64,000 bases of DNA from Bifidobacterium myosotis (GTDB lineage Bacteria > Actinomycetota > Actinomycetes > Actinomycetales > Bifidobacteriaceae). The position numbers and the translations under genes were made by a program. Shown here in pieces: positions 41,201 to 49,612 of the stretch. The DNA lies in the NCBI RefSeq assembly GCF_002259745.1, contig NZ_MWWW01000013.1, positions 152,451-216,450 of the forward strand. Direction: 5' to 3'. The stretch's first letter is position 1. Every line of letters starts with the position of its first letter. Below the pieces are notes generated by a model, which worked only from the letters and a program-made list of their open reading frames with translations, was not told the DNA's origin and searched no databases.

Positions 41201-41892
41201 TTGCCGTCACGGGCCGCGCCGTCACTCACCGTGTTTGAACCAGCTCCGGAACCAGCAACAAAACCGGCACCGAGCGCGCCACGCAACAGCCCGGACCTGC
41301 GAATCCGCTCGAATCCACGGCTCAGCTCGTCGCCCAGCCCGCCGCCGAATCCATCGCCAAGGCCCGAGCCGCCACCCGCGACGCCTCCCATGGCCCCGGA
41401 GCCCTTGCCTAGCCCCAGACGGTCGCCGTCCGGCAGCGTCACGTCCTTCTCCTTGCCGAATACGAAGCGCGGCTGCATCTCCTGCACGTCCATCTTCGGA
41501 TCGGTGCCCACGAACACGCGCCCGTGCGCATCGGCGAACGCCACCTGTGCGAAATGATCGCGGTCGGTGAAGATGCCCAGCGAGAATCCACGGCCCTGCG
41601 TGGCGGGCAGCTGCGCCCAGCCGAGCAACAGCCCGTCCGGCACGTTCTCCAAGGCGGGGAAGGCGCGGCGCTTGACCATCGGCCCGAGCGCGACCGCATG
41701 CCGGGTCAGCTCGTCGATGACGCCGCCCCTGCGTTCGCTGGCCTCACGCAACGTGTCGCCGAACGGATCGGCCGTCGCCGGCGCGGGCTTGACCAGTCCC
41801 AGATCGACGGCAAGCGCGTTCATCGAATCCTTGAGTTCCCCGAGCAATGATGTGCGGCTGCGCTTCCTGTGATTCGACGTACGTTTTGGCAT
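38278..41892 (-). CDS. Large protein of unknown function with C-terminal TPR-like region
   Basis: 1204 residues. I do not recognise the family. It opens with a basic stretch (MPKRTSNHRKRSRTSLLGEL). A Gly-rich linker follows at about 155-235. A central part has no clear family. An Asp/Gly/Ala-rich linker lies at about 640-770. The C-terminal third (about 980-1180) shows helical pairs such as AIPHLNRMVAYAPAYPLSHL and DWDSARAACLNALRVALDRD that look like tetratricopeptide repeats. No signal peptide or convincing membrane helix is seen, so it is probably cytoplasmic, a scaffold or partner-binding protein. It is divergent from the membrane protein gene at 41943, with only 50 bases between. Confidence 0.75.
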   Translation of the reverse strand: MPKRTSNHRKRSRTSLLGELKDSMNALAVDLGLVKPAPATADPFGDTLREASERRGGVIDELTRHAVALGPMVKRRAFPALENVPDGLLLGWAQLPATQGRGFSLGIFTDRDHFAQVAFADAHGRVFVGTDPKMDVQEMQPRFVFGKEKDVTLPDGDRLGLGKGSGAMGGVAGGGSGLGDGFGGGLGDELSRGFERIRRSGLLRGALGAGFVAGSGAGSNTVSDGAARDGKGVKAVVGSVVGRDDSGRLTWLASWLKSGNRYTLEQMRANLPANMRYDLEYRDAIAIAFFAAYMLPQINGLLIGFGSGNIFRRLNREAPIGAIRRCVRDTLAARAHGMRASGLEDHFADLMREAGALDKTPGLEAVHGAEPLHLYTSTYSNGYFFSWDKSMAFGQALKSLKIEGNLNRFAAVSAWLERNASLGRNPTEDTVTRAEAAQIDMKLIENPALMALDPYDGSDERRAVLSLASIAERTAERIRGDFPDPRDMASDGGHGSGAGLGAGADSDEWVYRQALSSLLRRLRLPYRFDVEFRSRLDSGEVAIGFTTAGTSMMPDSRYDVSRRTWRTLSGPERASMSAAYNLRVGLMMAAMSFGASKSVRQVSLHIDSIGLEEAIAEQDSAIEAMMSEALSAFEHLRSGDMGRAGSKADPKDGDFHGDPTRPITHEETFGQPSAGEDRMDDGGANAGTRDADDTGDGKASIDSQFEDLMRGVDIDEMAFSMGAAGSDDSAGGNGDDADDADAASGRSANGVGGGDDDPMSVLRRNPTVRNMVTVTFTRDAFMKRLETDGLDNPEETYRLFGAVMDVDGEGGLKPVNADFDLTDSRFSPTGSQDEPELADRRFTPATARVLGARDSAGLAIQRVDLLQHGVNEFHGLAQDSSIDSVEKAQRAMRIIESISDPELTALASQVTSALIDGDDTPDFTFTMADDLDKERLRARDMLFSGQAPQAIEVAEAAVTRLDQVFAAGPGVPRYFNSYAERVVYNRLFATPDERTVLIPDNLFYAHMELADVLSQIKNADAAIPHLNRMVAYAPAYPLSHLKLAIQLARKEDWDSARAACLNALRVALDRDDAAFAYYRFAYAEWMLDHFDTAAAAYLMSDHIAPGAIGSLEGELQELVSRADSQCIPIPESVEEAAHVLAMHDLPVWPHIEVAGIMRDAARVCVDEGMFVPARTLSVAVARMNDGEGDGIDVVQAQFLRSLSA

Positions 41893-41942
41893 GATTCACA
41901 TTCTCTCCTGTTTGGACGACATAAAGCCTATAGAATAATGGG

Positions 41943-44465
41943 GTGCTTTCCGAAGACCTCTCCCACCGCGACCGGCAGGACCGGCGCCCCGGCGTACCCG
42001 AACCGGCCACCCTCGTACCGGCGGCAGGCAAGTCAGGGTCCTCGGAGTCAGAGCCCGGCGAATCCAAATCTGCGGCCTCCGGGAAGGTCGGGGCCCAGCG
42101 CCACGCGCATCCGGTGCGCGCACTACTGGCGCTGTTGACGGCGCTGCTCGCCATCGTCGCCGTGGAATGCGTCGTCTTCAACGCGCCCTTCTGGCGCACG
42201 CTGGGCGCCAGCACCGACACCAACGCCGTACATAACACGCTGGGCCCGGGACTCAAGCGCACCGACGACGGCATGCTCACCGTCACCGACCCCACCAAGG
42301 CCTATCTCGAACTGACCGCGGACGGCACCTCCCCATACCTGCGCATCGACACCACCGACGAATCGACCATCAAGCAGGTGCGCAAACAGGCCGAGGCCGA
42401 ATCCCGCGCGAATGGCGACAAGGAGGCGTCCAAGCCCCTCACGACCATCCATGTGCGGGCCGACGTGATCGCCAAGCCGGACCCATCGACGTCCGGCGGC
42501 ACATCCGATGATGCCGATTCCGCTGGCGGCACGACCAGCGGCACGACCAGCAGCGCGACCGGCGACACCAGCGCAACCGGCTCCACCGCCGGCACCGGCA
42601 ACGCCCAAACCACCCCCACCACGACCATCGGCCGTAGCCGATCGCTCAATCCCGCCGCCGAACGCAGCCACTACGTCAAGGCCCCCGGCGCGGGCACCGT
42701 GCGCCTCTGGATTCAGGAGAAGCGCGGCGCGCTGGTGCCGGTCACCGACGCCCGTGCGAACGTGCGCGTCCCGTTCACCGTAAGCTGGGCCCGTGTGACC
42801 ACGATGGCGGTGATTCTGCTGCTCATCGCATTGTGGCGGCCGGGCAGCCGTCTGTGGCGCATCCGCTTCGACCCCGCATCCGTCCGTCAGCGTCTCGCCT
42901 TCGCCGGTCTCATGGCCATACCGGTGATCGCAATCGGCGCCTCCATCGTCTGGCAGCTGGTCTACGCCTCACCGCTCGCCTTCCATATCGCCGGTGGCTA
43001 CACCTACGATTACGACCAATACGGCCATGTGGCGGACGCCATCATCGCCGGCCACCCATGGCTGGATCTGGAGGTGCCGGACCGTCTCGCCGCCACCGCC
43101 GACCCCTACGACGTGCCCACCCGCCTGCAGCTACTCAAGGACGGGGTGAGTCCGATCTACTGGGACTACGTCTATTACAACGGACACTGGTATTCGTACT
43201 TCGGCGCGCTGCCGGCCTTCCTGCTGTTCGTTCCCTACCGTCTCCTGACCGGTAACATGCTGCCCACCGCCGCGGCCGAACAGTTCCTGATCCTGCTGTT
43301 CGTCATCTTCTTCTCGATGCTCGTGCTGCGCGTGGTCCGCCGGGTGATGCCGCACACCTCGCTGGCCGCCGCTTCGCTGATCACCGTCTCCTCGCTCCTC
43401 GGGTCGCAGGCCGGGTATCTGATCTACCGCACGAATTTCTATCAAGTGCCGTTCGCGGCCTCGCTGGCCCTGACCTCGCTCGGCCTGTGGTTCTGGGTGG
43501 GCGCGGACACCTCCAGCCGCCCGATGCTGAGCATCGACCGGTGGCAGGCGGGAGATGCGAAACCCCTTTCCCTGCCCCGGCTCGCGGCCGGAGCCCTGTG
43601 CATCGCCGCCAATTTCGGCTGCCGTCCGACCTTCACCTTGACCGCTCTGCTCGCCTTCCCGTTGTTCTGGCCGCAGATCCGCGCGGTGCTCGCCGGGCTG
43701 CGATCCCGCAGCATCAGTCCGGCCAAGGCGCTGCGGGCGCCGCTTGCCGTCATCATCCCGGCCATCGTCGTGGTCGCGCCGTTGATGATGTGGAACAAGG
43801 TCCGGTTCGGCTCGCCGTTCAACTTCGGCAACGCCTATCAGTTCAGCGTCTCGGATATGACCCGTTTCACCCAGCCGCTCGCGGACATGCCCGCCACCAT
43901 CTGGTATTACCTGTTCCTGCCGTTGCGGTTCGTCTCCCATTTCCCCTGGTTGGAGGTCTCCCCCGCGCCGATGCCGGTCTGGGGCTACTACGAGGTGATG
44001 GTCGGCGCATTGTTCACCGCCACGCCGCTGATGCTGCTCGCGCTGGCCTTGCCCTTCCTGCGCGGGCTTGAGATGCACGGCATGCGCCCATGGCTGATGT
44101 CCTGCCTGATGCTGGCGGGTGTGCTCATCGTCTTCGACAGTTACGTCGGCGGCTTGGGATGGCGGTATTCCGCCGATTTCGGATGGCTGACGGCGCTGGC
44201 CTCGATTCCGGGAATCCTCTGGCTGGTCAACGGGCGTGAGCCCGACCGCAGCACCCTGGCCGGCGCGAACGACGCCGCGTCCGGCGATGGCATCAGCCGT
44301 GTCACACCGTGGCGTTGGCTCATGCGCTGGGTCGTGGCGCTGCTGACCATCGCCATGCTCGCGGTGGCGGTGCTGAGCTGCTTCGTGCCGGCCCGCGACG
44401 ACGCGCTCATCATGAACAACCCCACGCTCTGGCATCAGGTTCAGGCATGGTTCACCCTGCTGTAA
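41943..44465 (+). CDS. Large multi-spanning membrane protein, possible GT-C-type glycosyltransferase
   Basis: 840 residues if started at GTG 41943; no good ribosome site is seen, so the start is uncertain. A cytoplasmic N-terminus of about 55 residues and one membrane helix are followed by an outside domain (about 80-275) containing a Gly/Ser/Thr linker. About ten more membrane helices follow. The first outside loop after helix 3 (TYDYDQYGHVADAIIAGHPW) has an acidic pattern like GT-C enzymes that use lipid-linked sugars, and YYNGHWYSYFGALPAFLLFV resembles such proteins. This is a suggestion, not proof. Its stop overlaps the next gene as TAATG, so the two are translationally coupled. Confidence 0.65.
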   Translation: MLSEDLSHRDRQDRRPGVPEPATLVPAAGKSGSSESEPGESKSAASGKVGAQRHAHPVRALLALLTALLAIVAVECVVFNAPFWRTLGASTDTNAVHNTLGPGLKRTDDGMLTVTDPTKAYLELTADGTSPYLRIDTTDESTIKQVRKQAEAESRANGDKEASKPLTTIHVRADVIAKPDPSTSGGTSDDADSAGGTTSGTTSSATGDTSATGSTAGTGNAQTTPTTTIGRSRSLNPAAERSHYVKAPGAGTVRLWIQEKRGALVPVTDARANVRVPFTVSWARVTTMAVILLLIALWRPGSRLWRIRFDPASVRQRLAFAGLMAIPVIAIGASIVWQLVYASPLAFHIAGGYTYDYDQYGHVADAIIAGHPWLDLEVPDRLAATADPYDVPTRLQLLKDGVSPIYWDYVYYNGHWYSYFGALPAFLLFVPYRLLTGNMLPTAAAEQFLILLFVIFFSMLVLRVVRRVMPHTSLAAASLITVSSLLGSQAGYLIYRTNFYQVPFAASLALTSLGLWFWVGADTSSRPMLSIDRWQAGDAKPLSLPRLAAGALCIAANFGCRPTFTLTALLAFPLFWPQIRAVLAGLRSRSISPAKALRAPLAVIIPAIVVVAPLMMWNKVRFGSPFNFGNAYQFSVSDMTRFTQPLADMPATIWYYLFLPLRFVSHFPWLEVSPAPMPVWGYYEVMVGALFTATPLMLLALALPFLRGLEMHGMRPWLMSCLMLAGVLIVFDSYVGGLGWRYSADFGWLTALASIPGILWLVNGREPDRSTLAGANDAASGDGISRVTPWRWLMRWVVALLTIAMLAVAVLSCFVPARDDALIMNNPTLWHQVQAWFTLL

Positions 44466-45640
44466 TGCAGAACGGCCCCAAGCTGCTCGGCTCGGAGGAG
44501 GTCCGTCTCGAACAGACGGTCTCCCCTGACGACGACACCACTACCGCGCTCGGCAACGGACTGTACGCCATCCTCGGCAACGATTCGGACGAGCAGGACT
44601 TCATGTACTACTACGACGCGAACGGCGTGCTGCGCGGCGAAGTGCCGGTCCTCTACTACCGTTCCCACCGGCTGCTGTTCGACGACGACGGTCTCATGTG
44701 GTTCTCCGCCTCCACCCGCACGTTCGTGGGCATGAACCGGCTCGGCAAGCTGGTCAAGATCATCGATCTGGGCGGTCGGTTCATCCTCCATCACGACTAC
44801 GCGCTGGACTCGGACGGCAACATAGTCTCCCTCGCCACCGACCTCAAGCGAGAGGACCATGCGGTGCAGGACCAGGTCATCAAGGTGGACACCTCCACCG
44901 GCGAGGTCTCGCTACTGGTGGACTTCGGCGACCTGTTCCCCGAATACAAGGCCTCCACCACGCATTCCGGCATCGACGAGTCCGACCCGACCGCCTCGAA
45001 CCGCTGGGATTGGATACACTTCAACACCATCCAGCTCATGGATGACGGTTCGGCGCTGCTGTCCGCCCGAGAGACCTCCACCATCGTCAAGGTGAACGAC
45101 ATCGAGGGCACGCCCACGCTCGACTACATGATCGGCGAGACGTCCGTCTGGTCCGGCACGCCCGAGGCCGACTCGTTCCTGACCAAGGTGGGCGACTTCG
45201 GCGACACCGGTGGCCAGCACTCGATCACCGTGCAGTATGATTCCTCGCTCGAGGACGGCCAGTACTACGTCTACATGTTCGACAACAACTTCGGATATGC
45301 GATGACCCGCCCGGATTACGATTGGACGGTCATCGACGGCATCTCCACCGCCCAGTCCTCGAAGGACGAGGATTCCTCCTCGCAGTTCCGCAAGTATCTG
45401 GTGGACGAACAAGCCGGCACGTATACCGAAGTGCAGTCGTTCGACGTGCCGTATTCCCCGTACGTCTCCTCCGCCGAGGAGATCACCGACGACCTCAATC
45501 TGGTAGGCACCGGTATGCAGGGCGTGTTCGGCGTGTACGACGATTCGGGCGACCTCAAAGCCCAGTACCGGATGGCCCTGAGCACCTCGTATATCTACCG
45601 CGTCTACCAGTACGGCTTCCGCGGCTTCTACTTCGCCTGA
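44465..45640 (+). CDS. Arylsulfotransferase (AssT)-like protein lacking the N-terminal domain
   Basis: 391 residues. Four blocks match the AssT beta-propeller active site in order: HHDYALDSDGNIV (His110), WDWIHFN (His185), LSARETSTIVKV (Arg202) and GGQHSITVQ (His252). AssT enzymes move sulfate from one phenolic compound to another and act outside the membrane. Here the propeller begins almost at once: there is no signal peptide, membrane anchor or N-terminal beta-sandwich, and the protein is about 200 residues shorter than classical members. The ATG at 44465 overlaps the stop of the membrane protein gene, so the two products may act together. The sulfate role is inferred from the family. A related enzymatic use cannot be excluded. 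Confidence 0.75.
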   Translation: MQNGPKLLGSEEVRLEQTVSPDDDTTTALGNGLYAILGNDSDEQDFMYYYDANGVLRGEVPVLYYRSHRLLFDDDGLMWFSASTRTFVGMNRLGKLVKIIDLGGRFILHHDYALDSDGNIVSLATDLKREDHAVQDQVIKVDTSTGEVSLLVDFGDLFPEYKASTTHSGIDESDPTASNRWDWIHFNTIQLMDDGSALLSARETSTIVKVNDIEGTPTLDYMIGETSVWSGTPEADSFLTKVGDFGDTGGQHSITVQYDSSLEDGQYYVYMFDNNFGYAMTRPDYDWTVIDGISTAQSSKDEDSSSQFRKYLVDEQAGTYTEVQSFDVPYSPYVSSAEEITDDLNLVGTGMQGVFGVYDDSGDLKAQYRMALSTSYIYRVYQYGFRGFYFA

Positions 45641-45646
45641 CGGGGG

Positions 45647-46453
45647 TTACTCGGCCGCGGCTTTCGCGGCCTTGTATTTGCCGCGAATCAGATCCTCGTA
45701 GAACGACACGGCATCCTGCGGCGTGCCGTCGAAGACGATCCGATGGTCATCCAGCACCAGCGTGCGGTCGATCGCGTATTCGGGACGACGGATCATATCC
45801 GTATCATGTGTGGCGAAAATCACCTGCTTGTCGTAGCTGAACAGGGCGCGGGCCACATGCGCGGTACCGATCTCGTCCAATCCCTTGCTCGGTTCATCCG
45901 CCACGATGGCGCTCGGGTTGAAACTCAGCGCCACGGCGATGGCCAGCAGATGCCGCTTCTCCGAATCCAGCTCGCTGGCCTTGGCCTTGGAGACCTGCGC
46001 CAGATTGAAATGCGCGAACAGGTTGCCGATGCGGGCCAACCGCTCCCCCTCGGGCACCTTGTGCTTCTTCAATGCCTCGGAGACGGCCTCGGAGATGTTC
46101 TTCGCGCGATAGAAGCTGTTGGGGATCTCCTCGCGGCGCACCTTGCCCACCAGATCGTCGATGCGCTTGAGATCATGTTTGGACGCCGGGTCCAGATGCT
46201 CGTCGTCGCCCACGATGGTCACCGTGCCGGCGGACGCCTTGAGCGAGCCGTCCAGCAGCCCGAGCAGCGTGGATTTGCCGGCGCCGTTGAGTCCGATGAT
46301 GGCCACGCGCTTCTCCGTGATGGTCAGGGACGTGGGTTCGAGCCCCACATGCCCGTCGTCATAGGCATGACCGGCCTGATCGAGCGTGAACGTGAGCGAT
46401 GCCGGGTGCGGCAGTTCCTTGGGTTTGAAGAAAGAGAATCCCATACCGTCCAT
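45647..46453 (-). CDS. ABC-type ATPase (cobalt/biotin ECF-like) with degenerate signature motif
   Basis: About 268 residues from ATG 46453 (46444 is the alternative). Walker A is IIGLNGAGKSTLLGLLDG, Walker B is SAIVADEPSKGLDEIG, and the switch His is in VIFATHDTDM, so nucleotide binding looks intact. The signature motif, normally LSGGQ, reads ELDSEKRHLLAIAVAL, an unusual change at the residues that contact ATP across the dimer. No permease gene is adjacent, so the partner is unknown. The same frame stays open far upstream through the 21-bp repeat array, but that extension looks non-coding. The gene is convergent with the sulfotransferase-like gene, 6 bases away. Confidence 0.8.
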   Translation of the reverse strand: MDGMGFSFFKPKELPHPASLTFTLDQAGHAYDDGHVGLEPTSLTITEKRVAIIGLNGAGKSTLLGLLDGSLKASAGTVTIVGDDEHLDPASKHDLKRIDDLVGKVRREEIPNSFYRAKNISEAVSEALKKHKVPEGERLARIGNLFAHFNLAQVSKAKASELDSEKRHLLAIAVALSFNPSAIVADEPSKGLDEIGTAHVARALFSYDKQVIFATHDTDMIRRPEYAIDRTLVLDDHRIVFDGTPQDAVSFYEDLIRGKYKAAKAAAE

Positions 46454-46999
46454 TCTACGTGCGTCCGCCCATCCATCAGTGTCGGTTCTCGACGCCAGCC
46501 TGTCGGATTTCGACGCCCGGCTGTCGGATTTCGGCACCAGGCTGTCGGTTCTCGACGCAGAGCTGTCGGACGCCGACAGTTCAGTGTCGGTTCTCGACGG
46601 TTGAGTGTCGGATTTCGTACACCATACGTATGAAATCCGACAGTCAAGCATCGAAATCCGACAGTCAAGCGTTGAGAACCGACAGCCGAGCATCGAAATC
46701 CGACACTCAAGCATCGAGAACCGACAGTCATACTGTGTTCTTCGCGGTGTGCTCGTCACACCACAACGATGGTCTTCTGCGGTTAGCCGGAAAACGCGTC
46801 GTTCCCCGCAGTCAACGGCATGAATCAACGGCATGACCGCCGCTATCCACAGGTCGATTCGTGACTCAGACCGGCTCCAGCCAGCCGGAATCCGAACATG
46901 AACAGCACATGAATTCTACGGCTGCAATCCTTCCCGCCCATGGCGACGACCCGGGCGCCACTCGATAATGGATGTGGTACGCAAAGGCGGGAGGATGCC
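46454..46999. repeat. 21-bp tandem repeat array in two opposed arms (46480-46726)
   Basis: Seven forward units start with TGTCGG at 46480, 46501, 46522, 46543, 46564, 46585 and 46606, exactly 21 bases apart. Five reverse-complement units end at 46642, 46663, 46684, 46705 and 46726, also 21 apart. Units share TGTCGG, then ATTTC or TTCTC, then GACG or GATG, with a variable tail. The arms meet at a hairpin (46606-46642) with 11 perfect base pairs TGTCGGATTTC. The other bases of this 546-base gap (46727-46999) hold no gene. GGGAGGA precedes the gene at 47000. Confidence 0.9.
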
Positions 47000-48172
47000 A
47001 TGAATCCGTTGGTCAAGAAGCAGATCGGTTTGGTGATGTACTACCTTGTGCTCACCGGATTCCTGTGTCTGCCCGTCGCAGCCGTCAGGATGCTGCTGTC
47101 CCCCACCCGCTCGTCCAGTGATACAGTGATTGCCGCTTTCGCTCTCCTGCTCACCGTCTTTCTGACGGTTTTCGAAGGCTACTTCTTCATCCGGAACGCC
47201 AAGGCGTTGGCCCGTGGTCCTCAACATATACCCGCCGTGCTGCTCGAGGTCACCGAGGAAAAGGAATATGACGACGATCCGGTGACCGTCTGCCGGTTCC
47301 GCACCGAAGACGGACGCACGATAGTGCTGCAACGCAGTGACCCAAACCTGAACAAGGCGTTCGCTGACCCCGCCGTCGCACAAGCGCTTACCGAACCGGG
47401 CACATGGTTCGACCTCGAGATGTACGACCGGCCGCTGATCTGCCGATTCCTGCGCGTGGACTCGAAGAGGCCGCGTGAAACACTCCGTGAAACACCCAAA
47501 GAAACGTCAGATGCGCTCAGCAACAGCACATCGTCGGCTTCAGCCGCAGCCAAACGTGCGCATGACGACATCACCATCGCGAATCTCGATTACAAGTCTG
47601 TCTCCAGGCTACATGCCGTGACGCTGACGGTCATGGTGGTTCTTGTCATCGCGGCCGTCATCCTGTATATCACCCTGTCGGGCTTCGGCATGCAGGGCGT
47701 GATCAGACGTATGCTCTTCGGTCTGACCGCGGCCGCATGGGCCGTATGCTCGCTGATGCATCTCATCGTCAAGTTCGCATTGGGCAGACGGGCTCAAATC
47801 AGACAGCACGTCAAAGCCTCAGCCATAGGGGCGGATATCGCCAAAACCGCGTTTCTTCATGCGGTCTTCGTCGCGATATGCACGGTTGTGGCGGTCACCA
47901 TGATGCAGGGGCCGGTCGCATGCCTCCGGAAGGGACCGATCACCGTACCGGCCATCTACAGTGGCGAAATGCCGTTCATCGACCGACACTATTTCGACTT
48001 CCGTCCATCGGGCGGTGAATCAAGACTCATCTCCATCAAGGTCGACGACGATCGTGTGGATGAAGCGCGCAAACTCATGCCCCGCAAGGATCTGCCCGTG
48101 CTGCTGACATACTGGCCCGGCGGCGGCGAGAACGTCTTCGACCACGTCGCGCCCGACCCGTCCCGCAGCTGA
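47000..48172 (+). CDS. Membrane protein of unknown function
   Basis: 390 residues from ATG 47000, chosen for GGGAGGATGCC before it. Five likely membrane segments occur: about 9-30, 42-60, 207-232, 235-260 and 284-305. Between the second and third lies a cytoplasmic-looking domain (QHIPAVLLEVTEEKEYDDDP and TVCRFRTEDGRTIVLQRSD), which resembles DUF3592-type small beta domains. A similar soluble part closes the protein. I cannot name the family. It is a single gene, convergent with the aminotransferase. Confidence 0.65.
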   Translation: MNPLVKKQIGLVMYYLVLTGFLCLPVAAVRMLLSPTRSSSDTVIAAFALLLTVFLTVFEGYFFIRNAKALARGPQHIPAVLLEVTEEKEYDDDPVTVCRFRTEDGRTIVLQRSDPNLNKAFADPAVAQALTEPGTWFDLEMYDRPLICRFLRVDSKRPRETLRETPKETSDALSNSTSSASAAAKRAHDDITIANLDYKSVSRLHAVTLTVMVVLVIAAVILYITLSGFGMQGVIRRMLFGLTAAAWAVCSLMHLIVKFALGRRAQIRQHVKASAIGADIAKTAFLHAVFVAICTVVAVTMMQGPVACLRKGPITVPAIYSGEMPFIDRHYFDFRPSGGESRLISIKVDDDRVDEARKLMPRKDLPVLLTYWPGGGENVFDHVAPDPSRS

Positions 48173-48195
48173 ATCGGGAGGTGACGCCCGGCCAC

Positions 48196-49533
48196 TCACC
48201 GCAGCACGGCGGCGACGGTATCGAGCACCGCGCGGATATTGCGCTCGAATTCGTCCGGCTCGGGCAGCAGAGAGACCGCCAGATAGCCGTTCGAGGTCAT
48301 GTCGAAGAAATAACCGGGCTGACCGGTGAGCCGATGGTCGGCGATAAGCCGCAATACCAGTTCGTTCTCATCGATGACCGAAGGCACGCGCAGCAGCACG
48401 TTCCAGCCGCCTTCGGCGCGCAGCACACTCACCAGACCGTTCGGGTCGTCATCGAGAAGCCGGTGCAACCGGACGAGGTTGCCGCGCACACGCTCCTGCA
48501 CCCGAGCGGTCTGTGCCGGGGCCGCAGCGAGCAGGTCTGGCATCATGCGCGCGATGATGTCGCTCATCGGCAGATAGTCGTCGGCGATGAAATCCAATCT
48601 GCGCTTGGCCTCGGCGACGTCATCCGCCGGTCCGGACACCTGAATCCAGCCGACCTTGGCGTGGGGCGCGGCGAGCATCTTCGAGAAGCCATCCAATGCG
48701 AACGTGAGCACGCCCGGCTCCCCCGCCAGTCGCGCGTTGCCGGGGAACGGCTCGAGCGTGTAGTCGTAGAACACCTCGTCGGCGATGAGCGCAATGCCGT
48801 GCTCCCGGCACAATTCCACCAATGCCCGTCGCTCATCGGGTTTCACATATGAACCGGACGGATTGTTGGGATTGATGAGCACCATCGCACGGATGCGCGC
48901 ACCATCGGGCCCGTCCAACAGTTCGGCGATGGCGGCGGTGTCGATGAACCATGAGCCGTCGAACTGCAACTGGTATTCGACTGTGTCCACGCATTCCAGC
49001 CGCGCAATCGATTCGATGAGCGGGTAGCCCGGTTTGGGCGCAAGCACCGCGTCGCCGGCATCGCACAGCAGCTTGATGAGCCACGAGTAGGCCTCGGACG
49101 TGGAGCTGAGGATGTACAGGTCATCCGGATTGACCGGGATTGGAGCTGCTGTGCCCCCAATCGATGCCGCGGATTCATGCAATCCGTCATCCACGGAATC
49201 ATGACAGCGGATGAATGTCGTATTGACCAAGGCCCGATCATCGGCGGCGTCACCGTCAACGCACTCTCCGTGGGCTGCCGTGCCGCTACATGCCGCATAA
49301 TCTGCAATCGCGTCGCCGGAAAGGAATGCGGCCAACGCCTCGCGCGCGGCCCGCGGACCACGCGGCTCGGCGGTGTACACGCTCGGCACGAGTGCGGGAG
49401 CCAAGCCATGCCTTGTGGGGTTGGAGTCATTCAGCTTGCCCAACGCGAGGCCGCCCGCCTTCGCACGGGCCTCAGCCACGGCAATCGGATTCGGATCGCT
49501 GACGTTCACGCGGGAGGAGAAATGCACGGTCAT
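48196..49533 (-). CDS. Class I/II PLP-dependent aminotransferase
   Basis: 445 residues from the ATG at 49533 (GGTGGG upstream). The fold-type I core is clear: SSTSEAYSWLIKLL, VLAPKPGYPLIESIAR, MVLINPNNPSGSYVKP, LIADEVFYDYTL, and the PLP lysine in LDGFSKMLAAPHAKVGWIQV. Between AREALAAFLSGDAIADYAAC and VNPDDLYILSS about 55 residues are inserted, rich in Asp, Ala and Cys, which is unusual for this region. It probably transaminates an aromatic or alanine-type amino acid. The substrate is undetermined. Confidence 0.88.
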   Translation of the reverse strand: MTVHFSSRVNVSDPNPIAVAEARAKAGGLALGKLNDSNPTRHGLAPALVPSVYTAEPRGPRAAREALAAFLSGDAIADYAACSGTAAHGECVDGDAADDRALVNTTFIRCHDSVDDGLHESAASIGGTAAPIPVNPDDLYILSSTSEAYSWLIKLLCDAGDAVLAPKPGYPLIESIARLECVDTVEYQLQFDGSWFIDTAAIAELLDGPDGARIRAMVLINPNNPSGSYVKPDERRALVELCREHGIALIADEVFYDYTLEPFPGNARLAGEPGVLTFALDGFSKMLAAPHAKVGWIQVSGPADDVAEAKRRLDFIADDYLPMSDIIARMMPDLLAAAPAQTARVQERVRGNLVRLHRLLDDDPNGLVSVLRAEGGWNVLLRVPSVIDENELVLRLIADHRLTGQPGYFFDMTSNGYLAVSLLPEPDEFERNIRAVLDTVAAVLR

Positions 49534-49612
49534 GGTTTCCCACCTTAGAACCAGCCCTGTCCCCGATGCCGTTGTGCGATGCAGGAGCGCACCAATGCAA
49601 AGCCACACCAAC

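Noticed and set aside
46480..46726. CRISPR array
   Set aside because: The units are directly adjacent with 21-base period and no unique spacers, they switch orientation in the middle, and no cas gene is near.
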